Shown here piece by piece: positions 33,930-45,305 of a stretch of 64,000 nucleotides of DNA (positions within the stretch are counted from its first letter, which is position 1; each line of letters opens with the position of its first letter). The stretch comes from Cunninghamia lanceolata. Its lineage: Eukaryota; Streptophyta; Pinopsida; Cupressales; Cupressaceae. The notes under the pieces are model-generated. The model did not search any database, had not been told where the DNA came from, and worked only from the letters and a program-made list of their open reading frames with translations. The translations under genes and the position numbers were made by a program. The DNA is taken from NCBI GenBank assembly GCA_027924645.1, contig BSBN01001484.1, positions 2,232,001 through 2,296,000 on the forward strand, given 5' to 3'.

Positions 33930-34580
33930 GTCGTAATCTGCAGTTTTTTGAAGATCTATCCTAGTCTCAAGACTCTTTGCTCACAGGTAGTAGAGCACGC
34001 AGACTCATGGAAATCTTTATAATGCCCAAAGGGTATTTCATGCACATCTTGGAAACTACAGAGGAAAAGATGGCCATCTTTCAAGTTGGTTCTTAGTTTA
34101 TGAAGGAAAAAGGTCTTTTATGATACCATGGTCACCAAATTTTAACCCCACTAACTATCTTCCAAGCATAGTCCCAATATGTGTTTGGCTCCCCCTTCTC
34201 CCTTATGCTTTCTAAGAAGAAAGCTCTCTTTGAAGAACTCAAAATGCCATAGAGGAACATCTGGCAGCCTCCAAACTCGCACACAGGCCAGATGTTCTAG
34301 ATTATACTAGAGTATGCACAAATGTAGATCTTCAGAAAACACTCAGAGATAATCTATTTCTTGAAATTGGAGGAATCAATTGGAAGAAACCAAGTGGACT
34401 ACAAGAACATCCCCTTCAAATGCAAAGTCAGTCATCAAGATGGAAATCTCACGCAGGTTTGTCTTTTAAACCACCAATACAAGACTCCTAAAACAAACAG
34501 GACCGTTCAAGCTGAGGCACAAAACAAAGAGGACATGTCTCAAAGAACAACAACAATACACAAAGACTACAGACTTTGAT
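33930..34580 (+). pseudogene. LINE ORF1 relic (DUF4283-type plus zinc knuckle)
   Basis: The + translation, across frameshifts, follows the plant LINE ORF1 pattern: 'GYFMHILETTEEKMAIFQVG' near 34030, a 'PWSPNF(D/N)P' box near 34128, 'S.VPICVWLP' near 34155-34190, and 'DYTRVC.NVDL' near 34300. Then 'VDYKNIPFKCKVSHQDGN' (34394-34447) forms a CCHC-type knuckle at 34421-34462 in which the second Cys is Ser and the His is Asn. It is an independent, older relic than the LINE at 36273. No endonuclease or RT follows. Confidence 0.6.
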
Positions 34581-34865
34581 GTCAATCAATCTGGGTAGTA
34601 TACTCGTAGGTACCCCCTACGACAAGCAAGGAACCTAACTCAAAACACCAACTAAACTTGATATCCCAACCCCTCTCCATTTTTGGGAATGTGGAGAACT
34701 AGAAGAAAAGGAAAAGACTTGGAAATTCCCAAGAGGAATCACATTGATGAAATTTAAAGGATGAGTAGATGTAGGCGTCACGTGAGGACATAGGCTTCCC
34801 AAATGGCATTATTACTCCCTACAAATTAGGAAACAAGGACTCTTTGATAGCCAGTCTAAGTAGTG

Positions 34866-35029
34866 TTGGATATTTATGTTTATATTTACTATCCACGAGA
34901 TAGTTTGATTGTTGGTTAGCATTTTTTTGTTAACTGCCCAAATCACTGCTCCTCAACCATTTCAGCTATATATAAATGAATGCTCTCACAACCAGCAATA
35001 ATCAATTCAGTGTTTTTTGCTTTCTCTAT
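34866..35029 (+). repeat. Candidate short LTR
   Basis: Starts TGTTGGATATTTATG, contains a TATA run (GCTATATATAAATG, 34966 on) and is followed by GTATCAAAGC, which resembles a copia PBS lacking its first bases. No second copy or target duplication was seen. It may be a solo or truncated copia or TRIM LTR. Confidence 0.35.
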
Positions 35030-35039
35030 CATTCAGTAT

Positions 35040-35899
35040 CAAAGCGCATACGCATATACAATTCCTTTGAGGAAGAGATCAGGCAATCCATTTGCCATTG
35101 CATTCATTCCATCATCTATTTGGCACATTCATCCACAAAGAAGTTTTCCTTTTCACATTAGCCTCAATTGCTAATGCTGCCATCAATTTCTTTCCACAGA
35201 TTCCAATCTACAAGGACATGACTGGATTCTAGGGAAGAGGAAGGTGCAGCTATAGGAGCACTAACAATTTATCTTTTGGCAGTTATACTTATTGTTTTGG
35301 GACGCATCATATTTTTTGTGGCATTGGGTCTACAATCATGACATTCTATATTTGACATGTTTGTTGACCAGTATACAGATCCAAGTCTATAACAAGCCCA
35401 CATTGGCATCATTATGAAAGGAATCCCTTGACATAAAGGAGCTGCCCAAACTCACGAAAAGTAAATTCAAGTTATGCCCGCACCAAATGCAACGAAGACA
35501 TCAACATCTTGTCTCGTATGGATTGCTCAAAGTGCTTGCTCTTTGATGCTCATTGTCACAAGCTAAGTCACAAGGTTCGAATTCGAATTCGGCAACGATG
35601 AAATTCGGAATAAATTCAGTAAGAAAAATTTTGGAAAAAAGAATCGTGATTAAATTTGCCTTACATAAATTTGAATTTATATATATATATAACTTATAAG
35701 TAATAAATACACTACATTTTAAATAAAAAATATAAATTAAAAAATACTAAATTTATATTAAAAATATAAAATAAAAATATATTAAATAAAATATACATTA
35801 CATTTTAACTTTAAAAAACAAAATAAAAAATCCAAATTTTACTAAAAAGGAAAACAAAAAACCTCGGTATAGAAGATATTTTCAATGTGTAAACTATTG
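35040..35899. other. Intron sequence left of the LINE; AT-rich block
   Basis: No gene is recognised. 35640-35860 is an almost pure A/T stretch rich in TATA and AAATA. It may be the A/T-rich target into which the LINE inserted; a similar A-rich block follows the LINE tail at 46038-46180. Confidence 0.45.
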
Positions 35900-36272
35900 A
35901 CACCAAATAGTCTTGGTCACATTTGGGGATCTGGTGAGTGGTGAGAGAAGGGCTCTGAGGCTGATTGAGGGAATTGACGCCCCCATGATCTTCCTGGTAG
36001 GGACCATCTCTACACTGGTAGTAATTCTCTTAGTATTAATTGTAGTATTGGATATCTTGGTGTTATCGGTACTCTCTTGTTAGGTGGGATGTCTATGTTT
36101 GTTGCCTGGATTGAATTTGAATTTGAATATTTAGTGGTTCCCGCGTGTTTCCCTGCATTGTCTTAGTGCGTGCTTGTTTGGAAACTGTGTATTAAGTGTT
36201 GTGCCTTTCTTAAGTTAATATCAGTATGACCCTTGGGATTTAGTAACCCTTCTGCTCGGTCGTGAGTGATTA

Positions 36273-37148
36273 ATGGATAAGGGTTTTGAGGGCGGAGGAG
36301 GAAATGAGGGCAAGAAATCATATAGAACTGTTCTGGGGGTCAACCATGCCGAAGCTCTGTCCGAAGATGCTCGTTTCAAGATCTATGAGGACGTAGGAAT
36401 CTACAATGGAGATGGCATCGGAGGAAGAGAGACAATGGATAGAAAGGAAGAAAAAAATGGTAAGAACTCTTTCTCGGCCAGGGAGTTAAACATTATTCCT
36501 AATGATGAAATGTTGTCTGCAATTAAAAAAGAGGAAGTTAGATTGAAGAATGTGGCAATCTTTTTTGCTTGTTTGAATATTGAAAAAATGCCCTCGAGGA
36601 AATTTTTTGATAATTGGCTTGCAACAGTGTGGGGGAAGAAGTTAGGGATATATGTATCTTTTTGCAGAATGTTGCATTCGGGCCTATTTGTCATTTTCCT
36701 TAAAAATAGTAACATGCAAAAAAGAGTTATTGAAAGGGGATTCTGGAACTTAGGGCAAACCATATTCATAGCCTTTCCTTGGGCTCCCGAGACATCCAAT
36801 GAAGAAGTGATGTTTTGTTCTGCAGCCAAATGGATTTTGGTTAAAAAGGTGTTGGCACAACTTTGGGCTTTTTTACCCCAAATGCTTAAAACAATAGGTA
36901 ATGTCCTAAAAATTGAGGACACAAGAACTACACTCCCGCATATGGATGCAAGAGTTTTGATTTCAATGAATGCCGGAGCCCCTGTCCCAGAAGAGATAAA
37001 AATTAATATTGAAGACAAAACCTTTCCGTGTGAAATTATGAGCCTGGGATCCCTTAATGCATGTTTCTTATGTAAAAGGGACGGGCACCAGAAAAAAGAT
37101 TGTCCAATTATTAAAAATTATAACAATAAGAGTAGCTTCTATACTTGA
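36273..37148 (+). pseudogene. LINE ORF1, N-terminal part
   Basis: 291 codons open. The protein shows a DUF4283-like RNA-binding region (about residues 80-215, with 'GLFVIFLKNSNMQKRVIERG' and 'AFPWAPE') and a CCHC zinc knuckle 'CFLCKRDGHQKKDC' (37062-37103, residues about 264-277). In plant L1-like elements this is the RNA-binding chaperone of the transposition complex. The frame closes at a TGA soon after the knuckle. Further in-frame stops follow until the open tail at 37622-38041, so ORF1 is broken. The minus frame at 36401-37018 is its shadow. Confidence 0.75.
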
Positions 37149-38041
37149 AAAAAAAGATGGAAATGAATCCCTAAAAAATCAGTTCCAAAATCAGAAGAAG
37201 TTATAAGGAATGATGGCAATAATAGCATTGACCCTCCTAATGATACCCAAGTCAGAAATCATGCAAATTCTGATTTGAGCCAAGATGTGCCTAAAATGAA
37301 TGACAGTTAGGAAGGTATCAATACAATAATTGAAGAAGACAGTCCTTCTAATATACAGGGAAGTTCCATCCCTAACAAAGAAAGTAATGGGAGTGTTGTA
37401 TTGAATGGAAATCACCCTAATTTTGATTCTCCTGTTGATACAGAATCTTAATTTGAGACTAGGTATGAAAAGGATAATACAAGTAAGCCAGAGAAGGAAG
37501 TCCTCAAAGAGAAGCCAACACTAGATGGACAAAAAAAAAATGCCCAAGAGTTATTCCTTGACAAACTCAAGAAAAAATCAGAGAAAGTAAGATAGTAAGA
37601 GAAAATGGTAAGAAGAATCAAATGGATTTAGAAGACCCTGCAGAGCTTGAAGGTGTAGAATATGGGAAAATAGATATCCACAATTCTAGGGAGTTAGGGG
37701 ACAAAATCAGAAAACAAATTAACCTGAACAGGAGAGTGTTTGAAAGATATAAAAATAGCCAAAATGCTAAGGATGACTTTACCAGTATGGAAGGTGATGA
37801 AACTAGGGATGATAAATCTCAGAATGAAAGTGAACAAGAGGAAGAGGTATCCATACCCCCTCTTAATTCAGAGCTGCCCCCTTTTTTAGACAAGGACATT
37901 GAAAACCAGGGGAAGGAAGAAGAAAAAGAAAAAAGGAAACAAGTTAGCAGAACCAACAGCACTATAAAGCCAGGAAAGAAAGGGAAAGGGGACTCTATTC
38001 CCAAATTCTTTGATAAGATCTCTAAAAGTCAAAAAAATTAA
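37149..38041 (+). pseudogene. LINE ORF1, hydrophilic C-terminal tail
   Basis: After several stops (37149-37600), an open frame at 37622-38041 encodes a highly charged tail (Glu, Lys, Asn and Ser rich) ending just before ORF2. By position and composition it is the variable linker of ORF1. The spacing to ORF2 is about 12 bases. Confidence 0.55.
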
Positions 38042-38053
38042 TTAAATTATTAG

Positions 38054-39967
38054 ATGAACATGGTCTGTGTGAGCTGGAACATTAGGGGATTAGAATCCCC
38101 GGATAGAAAATGTCATAAGAGATTTCTGCAATAAAAAGAAAGGTTTGGATTGCCTTATGTTGCAAGAGGTGAAAGTGGTAGGATTCACATTGGAGAACAA
38201 CTTAAACTTCATATGGAGAGGTGCTTCATGTTTTTTTTCTTAACACAACAAAGGGAAAGGAGGTAATGCAATCCTGATCAGCCAAATATGGGGAAAATTT
38301 ATAACTCAAAGTGGTTGCTCACCTTGTAATAGATGTCTTTGGATAATTATTGAAAGAGATAGTCTTAAAGTTGGTATATGTTCAGTTTATGCTCCAAATG
38401 ATTATAAGGAAAGGATAGAATTATGGAAATGGATGGATAATGAACTGCCTAGAATTCCTCGGATTATAGGAGGAGTTTTTAGTCTGGGTTATCCCCTTGG
38501 AAATGGAAGGGCAATGAAGAATTTTTTTGGCAAAGAATGAAAAAGTTTCTTAAACTTTTTGACCCACTAGAAGGAAATAAGAAAAAAATTAGAAGTATAT
38601 GGTATTCTTGGTGTAATTATCAGCAGAATAGCAAAAAGATATATTGCAGATTGGACAGATTTTATGTTAATAAAGAGGTATTTTACTTTAAAGAAGATAA
38701 GGATGTTAATGAGATCCAGGTTATACCGTATACTCTTTCTGACCATCATCCAATGGAAGCATGAATTTTTTTCAAGAATCGGGATTCCAGTAATAGAATC
38801 AAAAATGATAATTTGTTTAAACTTAATATAGAGCTTCTTAAGGACTCAGATTGCATGGCTGGGATCAGATCCATTAGGAAATATTACCAGATTGATGAAA
38901 GTTAACAAGAACCCAATTCAGCGTTGGAACCTTTTTATGGACAACTGCAAGAAAATTTTCCAAACTCTATGGAAAAAGTATACTCTAGATAGGAAAAAAA
39001 TTGAAAATTGTCTCCAAGAAGATTTTAACAGATTTGAAGATTTGCTGCAAAAGAACCCTCTAAATCAAGATTTGATTGACTGTCTAGGGGAAGTTAAGAA
39101 TCAGTTAAGGAAGTTTCAATCAAGGAGAGCTCAAAGAGCAAGAATTAGAGCTAAGATTAACTGGTTGAAAGATGGTGATAGAGGTAGCAAATATTTTTTT
39201 GATATGTTGAAAGCCAAAACAAGGAAGGAAGCTATTGGCCCTATTCTAGATGAAAATGTCACCTATCATATGAATAAAGATATAAAAGGTATCTTTAGAG
39301 CCTTCTATGAAGATCTCTTTACTGCTGAAGATAGAAATTTTGAAACTAGGCAGGCGCAAGAACTATGTAAAAAAAATCATACCAAAGAAGATAAGTGTGG
39401 ATATGGCTGAAAAATTAAGTCGGGGGATTTCAAAAGAGGAAATCAGGAGGGCCATTCAGTCTATGGAGAATGGTAAATCCCCAGGAGCATATGGCATGCC
39501 TATAGAGTTTTACAAAAGTACACAAGAATGGAGTATAGATGAATTATATGATATGTACAGAGAAACCATGGATAAAGGATCACTAGGAAAAGAAATTAAC
39601 AAAGGGATTATTAAATTGTTACCCAAAGAAGGAGACAAAAGTAACAAGAGAAACTAGAGACCAATTACCTTGCTTAATGTTTCATATAAAATCATTGCTA
39701 AAATTTTAGCCTTGAGACTAACTAATATTTTGCCAAAAATCATAAGTCATACACAAACATGTTTTATCGAAGGAAGATTTATTCTTGAAAACCTCATTAC
39801 CAGTTGGGAAGCTATGCATTGGGCCAAGAGTACTGGGCAAGATGTTGGTATTTTGTTACTAGATTTTGAAAAGGCATATGATAGAATTGAATGGTCTTTT
39901 GTCCTTACAGTTTTAGATGCTTTAGGATTTCCTAACATATTTTGTGATATGGTTAAGATGTTGTTCC
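38054..39967 (+). pseudogene. LINE ORF2: endonuclease and RT N-terminal half
   Basis: Starts ATG at 38054 with the APE-type endonuclease box 'VSWNIRGLESPDRK' (38072-38113). A frameshift follows and the 'LMLQEVK' box lies at 38155-38175. 'VYAPNDYKER' is followed by 'GGVFS' (V codon 38475-38477) where active enzymes have GGDFN, so a catalytic Asp is lost. 'RLDRF' (38650-38664) and 'SDHHP' (38740-38754) follow. The linker has 'KINWLKDGDRGSKYFFDML' (39152-39208). The RT shows 'GKSPGAYGMPIEFYK' (39473-39517), a TAG at 39655-39657 in place of the usual Trp before RPITLLN, and 'DFEKAYD' (39862-39882). The frame ends at 39967, where a copia LTR starts. Confidence 0.78.
39963..39967. repeat. Target-site duplication, left copy (GTTCC)
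   Basis: GTTCC here and at 45306-45310 flank the copia element exactly. Deleting the element and one copy rejoins the LINE frame as 'VKMLF|QDAS'. Confidence 0.9.
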
Positions 39968-40167
39968 TATTAGAATATTATTTCATGCTATTTTTAGTTA
40001 ATGGTCAATCGTGTAACTGTTTGTAATTATTTAGTAAGATCGTGTTTACGATCTTCTGCAAGTTTCTATTCTAGAAACTTGCCTTTCTTGTATTTTTGTA
40101 ATTCTATTTATCTGAGCTTGTGCTCATTGTTAATATATCAAGTTTTTACCAATTACTCAGCGTAATA
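39968..40167 (+). repeat. 5' LTR (200 bp)
   Basis: Begins TATTAGAATATT and ends CTCAGCGTAATA. Identical to 45106-45305 except one base (G at 40162 where the right copy has A). The difference is CG to CA, as expected from deamination of a methylated CpG. An 'ATCGTGTTTACGAT' hairpin and 'AAGTTTCTATTCTAGAAACTT' imperfect palindrome lie in the middle. Confidence 0.95.
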
Positions 40168-40179
40168 TGGTATCAGAGC
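40168..40179 (+). promoter_or_regulatory. Primer-binding site
   Basis: TGGTATCAGAGC starts at the first base after the 5' LTR and is the standard copia complement to initiator tRNA-Met. Confidence 0.92.
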
Positions 40180-40439
40180 TAGAAAAAAATTTCACCTTCC
40201 TGTGATTCGTGTTTTTTCCTTTTGCCTTTTACAGCTTCTGCATTTGTGTAGTTCTGGGTCGCCGTTTGTTTCTTTAAGGCTTCATTTGTTTTTGGAAGAC
40301 CGTGTTTTTTTTTGTTGGCTATTCCTGATCGGAGTCCAAACTTCTGGCGTTTTTTATTACCTTGGCTAAATCGCGGGTTTCTTTTTTTCTGAGCATCATG
40401 CCTAAAGGTCATTGCTTCTGCTCGCGTTTTTCTCGTTTT

Positions 40440-40507
40440 TGGTCACGTTTTGCAATATGGTCGCGTTTTGCAATATGGTCGCGTTTTGCAGTATGGTCGC
40501 GTTTCTC
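40440..40507 (+). repeat. 18-bp tandem repeat in the copia leader
   Basis: Three full units and a partial fourth of TGGTCGCGTTTTGCAATA (with small variants) lie in the untranslated leader between PBS and gag. In one frame it would encode a W-S-R-F-A-I hexapeptide repeat, but the frame (40362-40586) has no other support as a gene. Confidence 0.8.
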
Positions 40508-41030
40508 CTGTGTATCTAGCCGAAACCCCTATCGCGGATCCTGTCGTCTTTCTCTAGAATCGCGATCTTTAATTTGTGGCTGTTGACTCTGTTACTTTCC
40601 ATCAAAGCTTCATTCGGCACTTGTCTGAAGCGCGACTTTCAAATTCTTGGACGCGATTTCCGAAGATCTTTCGTTGCGCCCTTTGAAGACGTCTTCCTTA
40701 TGCTACGATTTGAAAATCTTAAAGCCATTTGAAGTATTTTCTGTGCTTTCATGGCCGCCTAGGGTTCTGCAATTTTCGACTAGGGTTTTGACCCTCTGGT
40801 TCAAGTCCGAAAAAAATTTCGATTACAGATTCTTGGTGGGTTTTTCGAGACAATTTCTGGGTACCTGTCAAATTTTTCTGGGTGCCTTGAAATTTGTGCC
40901 GACAGATTTGTCTCGAAGTTTGTGCCTATAAACTACCTCAGCATCCTGTGCATTGGAATTTGTGCTTCAGGTTCAGTGTATTCCGCCTCTTCTCAGTACC
41001 TCGTTTTTCGTGCCTCAAAAAGCATGCAAG

Positions 41031-44000
41031 ATGGCGAGTTTGACCAACATCATGTTGGAAGGCAATCAGCGATTCAATGGCAAAAATTATAATACCTGGA
41101 AGCAGCGAATGATGACCATCTTTGAATATCGCTACCTTGCTCAGATCATTCTAGGTACTACTACTCGTACAGCAACGGCGAGTAAAGACCAGGATAAGTT
41201 TGACAAACAAACTTGTGAAGCAGTCATGCTTATTAAGCTGTCAGTCACAGATGATCAACTACCTCAGATTCCGACTGGAAAACAGCAAAGGAGATTTGGG
41301 ATCATCTGAAGGGTTTGCATGAAACCTCCGACAAGAGCCATGCGTTCTTCCTGAAAAATATACTGTTTTCTATCATGATGGATGAGAAGACATCTTTGTA
41401 GACACACCTGAACAAGATCCAGGAGATCAGAGATCAGCTGGAGGCTATTGGTCGAAAAATGGAGGAAGAAGACATGGTTGTGATCATTTTGAAAAGTCTA
41501 CCTAAGTCCTATGAACATTTCATTGAGACTCTCAACATTACATCAACTAATGTTGATCTGAAGTTTCCAGAACTCTGTACTATCCTCTTGCAGCAGGATC
41601 ACTGGAAACAACAGTTTGGTAGTAGTGCTTCTTCGTCCCCTTCAGAGCAGGCTTTTGCAGCCAAGTTTCGGGCTCAAAATAAAGGCAAAAGTCAGCCTCC
41701 ACAACAGAAAGGCTCAGGTCACCCTCAGGACAGCAACAAGAAAAAGAATATTCAGTGTAATTACTGTCATAAATATGGTCACATCAAAAAAGATTGTCGT
41801 CAATGTTTGGCTTCTGAACAGAAGAAGCAAGGACGGTCTCAGCAGAAAGCAAATATTGCCGAGCACACTGAGCAGAAGGAATCTGCCTTTTACGCTTTTA
41901 TGGCTAAAAGACCTGCAAATCATGTGAAATCCTCTCCCTGGTACATTCATTCAGGTGCTTCGCGTCACTTCACTCATCGACGTGATTGGTTTACAGACTT
42001 TACTCCCTTCAGTGACTCAGTTATTTTTGGTGGAGGAGAAGAATACACAGTTGTCGGTAAGGGCACTGTTCAGATTCAGTCTGGTGGGAGGAATCTCATA
42101 TTTCTCAATGTCTACTATGTTCCTGGCATGGAACTTAATCTTCTCTCTGTCAGTCAGATCATGCGGCACTCTCCTCAGTTGGATGTGGTTTTCAGTACAC
42201 ACAAATGTTCTATTGTTGATCGGGAGACTCGTAGCACTGTGGCTGTTGGTATTGAGGATCACGGTCTATACAGACTTGTGGATACAGGTGATTCTCCAGA
42301 GTTAGCCATGGCAGCCCGCAATTCTTCCATCACTAGTCTTTGGCATCAACGTTATGGGCACTTAAATGTGCACTATCTTTCTCAGCTATCTCAGGAGGGC
42401 TTTGTAGCCGGTTTACCTGAGATCCAGACCAAGCATCATGGTGTTTGTGGCGCTTGTCAGGTTGGGAAGCAGCATCGGACACCGTTCCAGACTGGTGACT
42501 CATGGCGAGCCTCCCAGGTACTATAGTTGGTTCACGCTGATGTATGTGGGCCAATGCATACACCTTCTGTTACTGGTTGCCAGTATTTCTTACTTTTTGT
42601 TGATGCTTTCAGTCGTAAAATGTGGGTGTACTTTCTCAGACAGAAATCAGATGTGTTTACTGTATTTCAGAAGTTAAAGCCTTAGTAGAAAAAGAGTCTG
42701 GCTGTGCCATAGTCACTCTTAGGTCAGATAAGGGGGGGGGAATTTTGTTCTACTGACTTCTCCAACTTCTGTGGCATACACGGCATCAAACGCCAGTTAA
42801 CCACACCCTATACTCCTCAGCAAAACAGTGTTGTAGAGCGGCGCAACCGCACAATCACTGAGATGGCCCGTTCCATGTTAGAACACAGGAGTGTTCCTAA
42901 GAAATACTGGGCAGAAGCCGTCTACACTGCCATCTATCTCCTTAATCGGTCTCCGACTTATGCTGTTAAGGAGAAGACTCCTGAAGAAGCTTGGACTGGC
43001 TGCAAACCTTGGACCAGTCATTTGAAAATATTTGGCTCTTTATCTTATGTATGGATTCCAGATGCCAAGCGCTCCAAGTTGGATTCCAAGAGTCAAAAGC
43101 TTATGTTCACAAGGTACAGTGACAACCATAAGGCTTACTGGTTGATTGATATCGACACTGATTGTCTTACCTTCAGCCGGGATGTTGTCTTTGATGAAGA
43201 ACGAGGACCTTTTTCTTCCTCGTCTGTGCAGCATTCTGAGGATCAGTCTTTGAAGGCTGCTGATTTGGGTGTTCATCTTCCGTTAGGTCCACTTGATGGG
43301 AGGGATGATGATGCAGATTTTGATTTTGATGATGCTCAACCCGAATTTCCTTCGGATGATGTTGATCTTCCACCTGTTGCCCCTGTTCCAGCTCCTCCTG
43401 CTGCATCCGATGTTGGCACTTCTACTCTCCGGCCTAAATGGTGGGCTAAGACTATTGGAGATCTTCATGACGATGAGCTCATTGAGGGTAGATCATCCAG
43501 AAACAAGAGCAAACAGCAGCCTACAGTTAACTTTGCTCTCATGGCCAACATTCACAGTGTCTATGAGCCTCAGACACATTCAGAGGCTAAAGGAATCCCT
43601 GAGTGGGAAAAGGCTATGGAGTCTGAATACCAAAGTATTCAAAAAAATCACACTTGGGTCCTTTCTGATCTTCCTCCAGGGAAGAAGCCCATTAGTTGCA
43701 AATGGGTGTACAAGGTGAAATACAAAGCTAACGGAACCCTTGACAAGTACAAAGCTCGTCTCGTTGCTCGGGGGTTCTCACAGAAGGAAGGCATTGACTA
43801 CGAGGAGACTTTTGCTCCTACAGCCAAGATGAGTACAATTCGGCTTGTTCTTGCCTTAGCAGCCTAGTTTGGTTGGAAACTCCATCAGATGGACGTTAAG
43901 AGTGCCTTCCTCAACGGTGAGTTGAAAGAAGAAGTCTACATGACGCAGCCACCAGTGTTCAAGGTTGCTGGTCAAGAACATAAGGTGTGTAGATTGGTCA

Positions 44001-45100
44001 AAGCACTCTATGGCCTAAAACAGGCTCCTCGAGCTTGGTACATCAAGATAGATAAGTACCTCACAGATCATGGCTTTCAGAGGAGTCCATTTGACTCTAA
44101 TTTGTATGTCAAACGCACTGGTAGTGATATTCTGATTCTTGTTGTCTATGTGGATGACCTGATCATTACTGGTAGCTCGGCACATTTGCTCGCTGAGATC
44201 AAACAAGATTTGTGCAGCACATTTGACATGACAGATTTGGGCCTCTTGCATTATTGTTTAGGTGTTGAGGTTTGGCAGACTGAGAGCAGTATCTTCATTT
44301 CCCAGTCCAAGTATGCTCGCAGTCTTCTGGATAAGTTCCGTATGCAGGATTGCAAACCTGCCTCCACACCCATGGAAAAAGGGCTTAAGTTGTCAGCCAA
44401 GTCAGACTCACCTGTAGTGGATGAATCATTATTCAGGCAACTAGTGGGCAGCCTCATCTATCTCACTGCCGCTGGACCTAACCTTAGTTTTGCAGTGAGC
44501 TACATTTCTCACTTCATGACAGCCCCCAAGGCTGATCATTGGGTAGCAACGAAGCGTGTGCTGCGTTATGTGAAGGGCACTTCTGATTATGGACTTCTTT
44601 ACTCCAGGAGTCACAATCCTAGACTCAGTGGTTTCACAGACTCAGATTGGGCAGGTTCAGTTGATGATAGGAAATCCACCTCTGGGTATGTGTTCAGTTT
44701 GGGATCCGGTGCAGTCACATGGACTAGTAAGAAGTAGCAGGCAGTAGCTCTCTCCTCGACAGAAGCAGAGTATCGGGGAGCAGTTAAGGCAGCTTGTGAG
44801 GCAGTTTGGCTTCGTCGGATGCTTGCTGATATGCAAATATCTCAAGCAGGTCCGACTCCCTTGTTCTGTGATAATCAGGGAGTTCTCAAACTTGCCAAAA
44901 ATCTAGTCTTCCATGAACGAACTAAGCATGTAGAAACTCATTGTCATTTCATCAGAAAGCTTGTTGAAGAGGGATCAGTTCAGTTGCTGTATGTTCCGAC
45001 AAAGACTAGACAGCCGATATCCTCACCAAGTCCCTTGGTCCAGATAAGTCTGTAAAATTCAGGGGGTCTCTTGGTGTAGTTGATAGATTGACCATTAAGG
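41031..45100 (+). pseudogene. Copia gag-pol polyprotein, disabled
   Basis: Gag starts at the ATG at 41031 ('MASLTNIMLEGNQRFNGKNY'). It contains a knuckle 'CNYCHKYGHIKKDC' (41756-41797), a protease box reading 'WYIHSGASRH' (His codon 41948-41950 where the catalytic Asp belongs), pre-integrase 'LWHQRYGHLN', C..C near 42448, integrase '[10 protein letters not shown]' and 'NSVVERRNRTITEMARSM', RT 'QMDVKSAFLNGEL' (43886-43924) with YVDD (44147-44158), and RNase H 'DSDWAGS', 'STEAEYRG' and 'CDNQG'. Breaks: frameshift near 41280, TAG at 41399-41401, TAG at 42524-42526, 1-bp loss near 42675, one extra G in the run at 42732-42740, TAG at 43865-43867, TAG at 44735-44737, 1-bp loss near 45003 and TAG at 45007-45009. 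Confidence 0.93.
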
Positions 45101-45105
45101 GAGGG
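45097..45105 (+). promoter_or_regulatory. Polypurine tract
   Basis: AAGGGAGGG abuts the 3' LTR start at 45106, the expected plus-strand priming site. Confidence 0.85.
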
Positions 45106-45305
45106 TATTAGAATATTATTTCATGCTATTTTTAGTTAATGGTCAATCGTGTAACTGTTTGTAATTATTTAGTAAGATCGTGTTTACGATCTTCTGCAAG
45201 TTTCTATTCTAGAAACTTGCCTTTCTTGTATTTTTGTAATTCTATTTATCTGAGCTTGTGCTCATTGTTAATATATCAAGTTTTTACCAATTACTCAGCA
45301 TAATA
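45106..45305 (+). repeat. 3' LTR (200 bp)
   Basis: One base different from the 5' LTR over 200 positions by direct reading. Followed by the second GTTCC target copy at 45306-45310. Confidence 0.95.

Larger units (their letters stand above)
39968..45305 (+). mobile_element. Structurally complete Ty1-copia in the LINE
   Basis: 5338 bp with two 200-bp LTRs, a PBS directly after the left LTR, a polypurine tract (AAGGGAGGG) directly before the right LTR, gag, protease, integrase, RT and RNase H in copia order, and a perfect 5-bp target duplication GTTCC. The LTR ends are TATTAG...TAATA, not the usual TG...CA. The coding region has several nonsense and frameshift mutations, so it cannot make its own proteins, although the LTRs look young. 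Confidence 0.95.

Noticed and set aside
36401..37018. 205-codon minus frame
   Set aside because: It is the shadow of LINE ORF1, whose zinc knuckle and order of domains are on the + strand.
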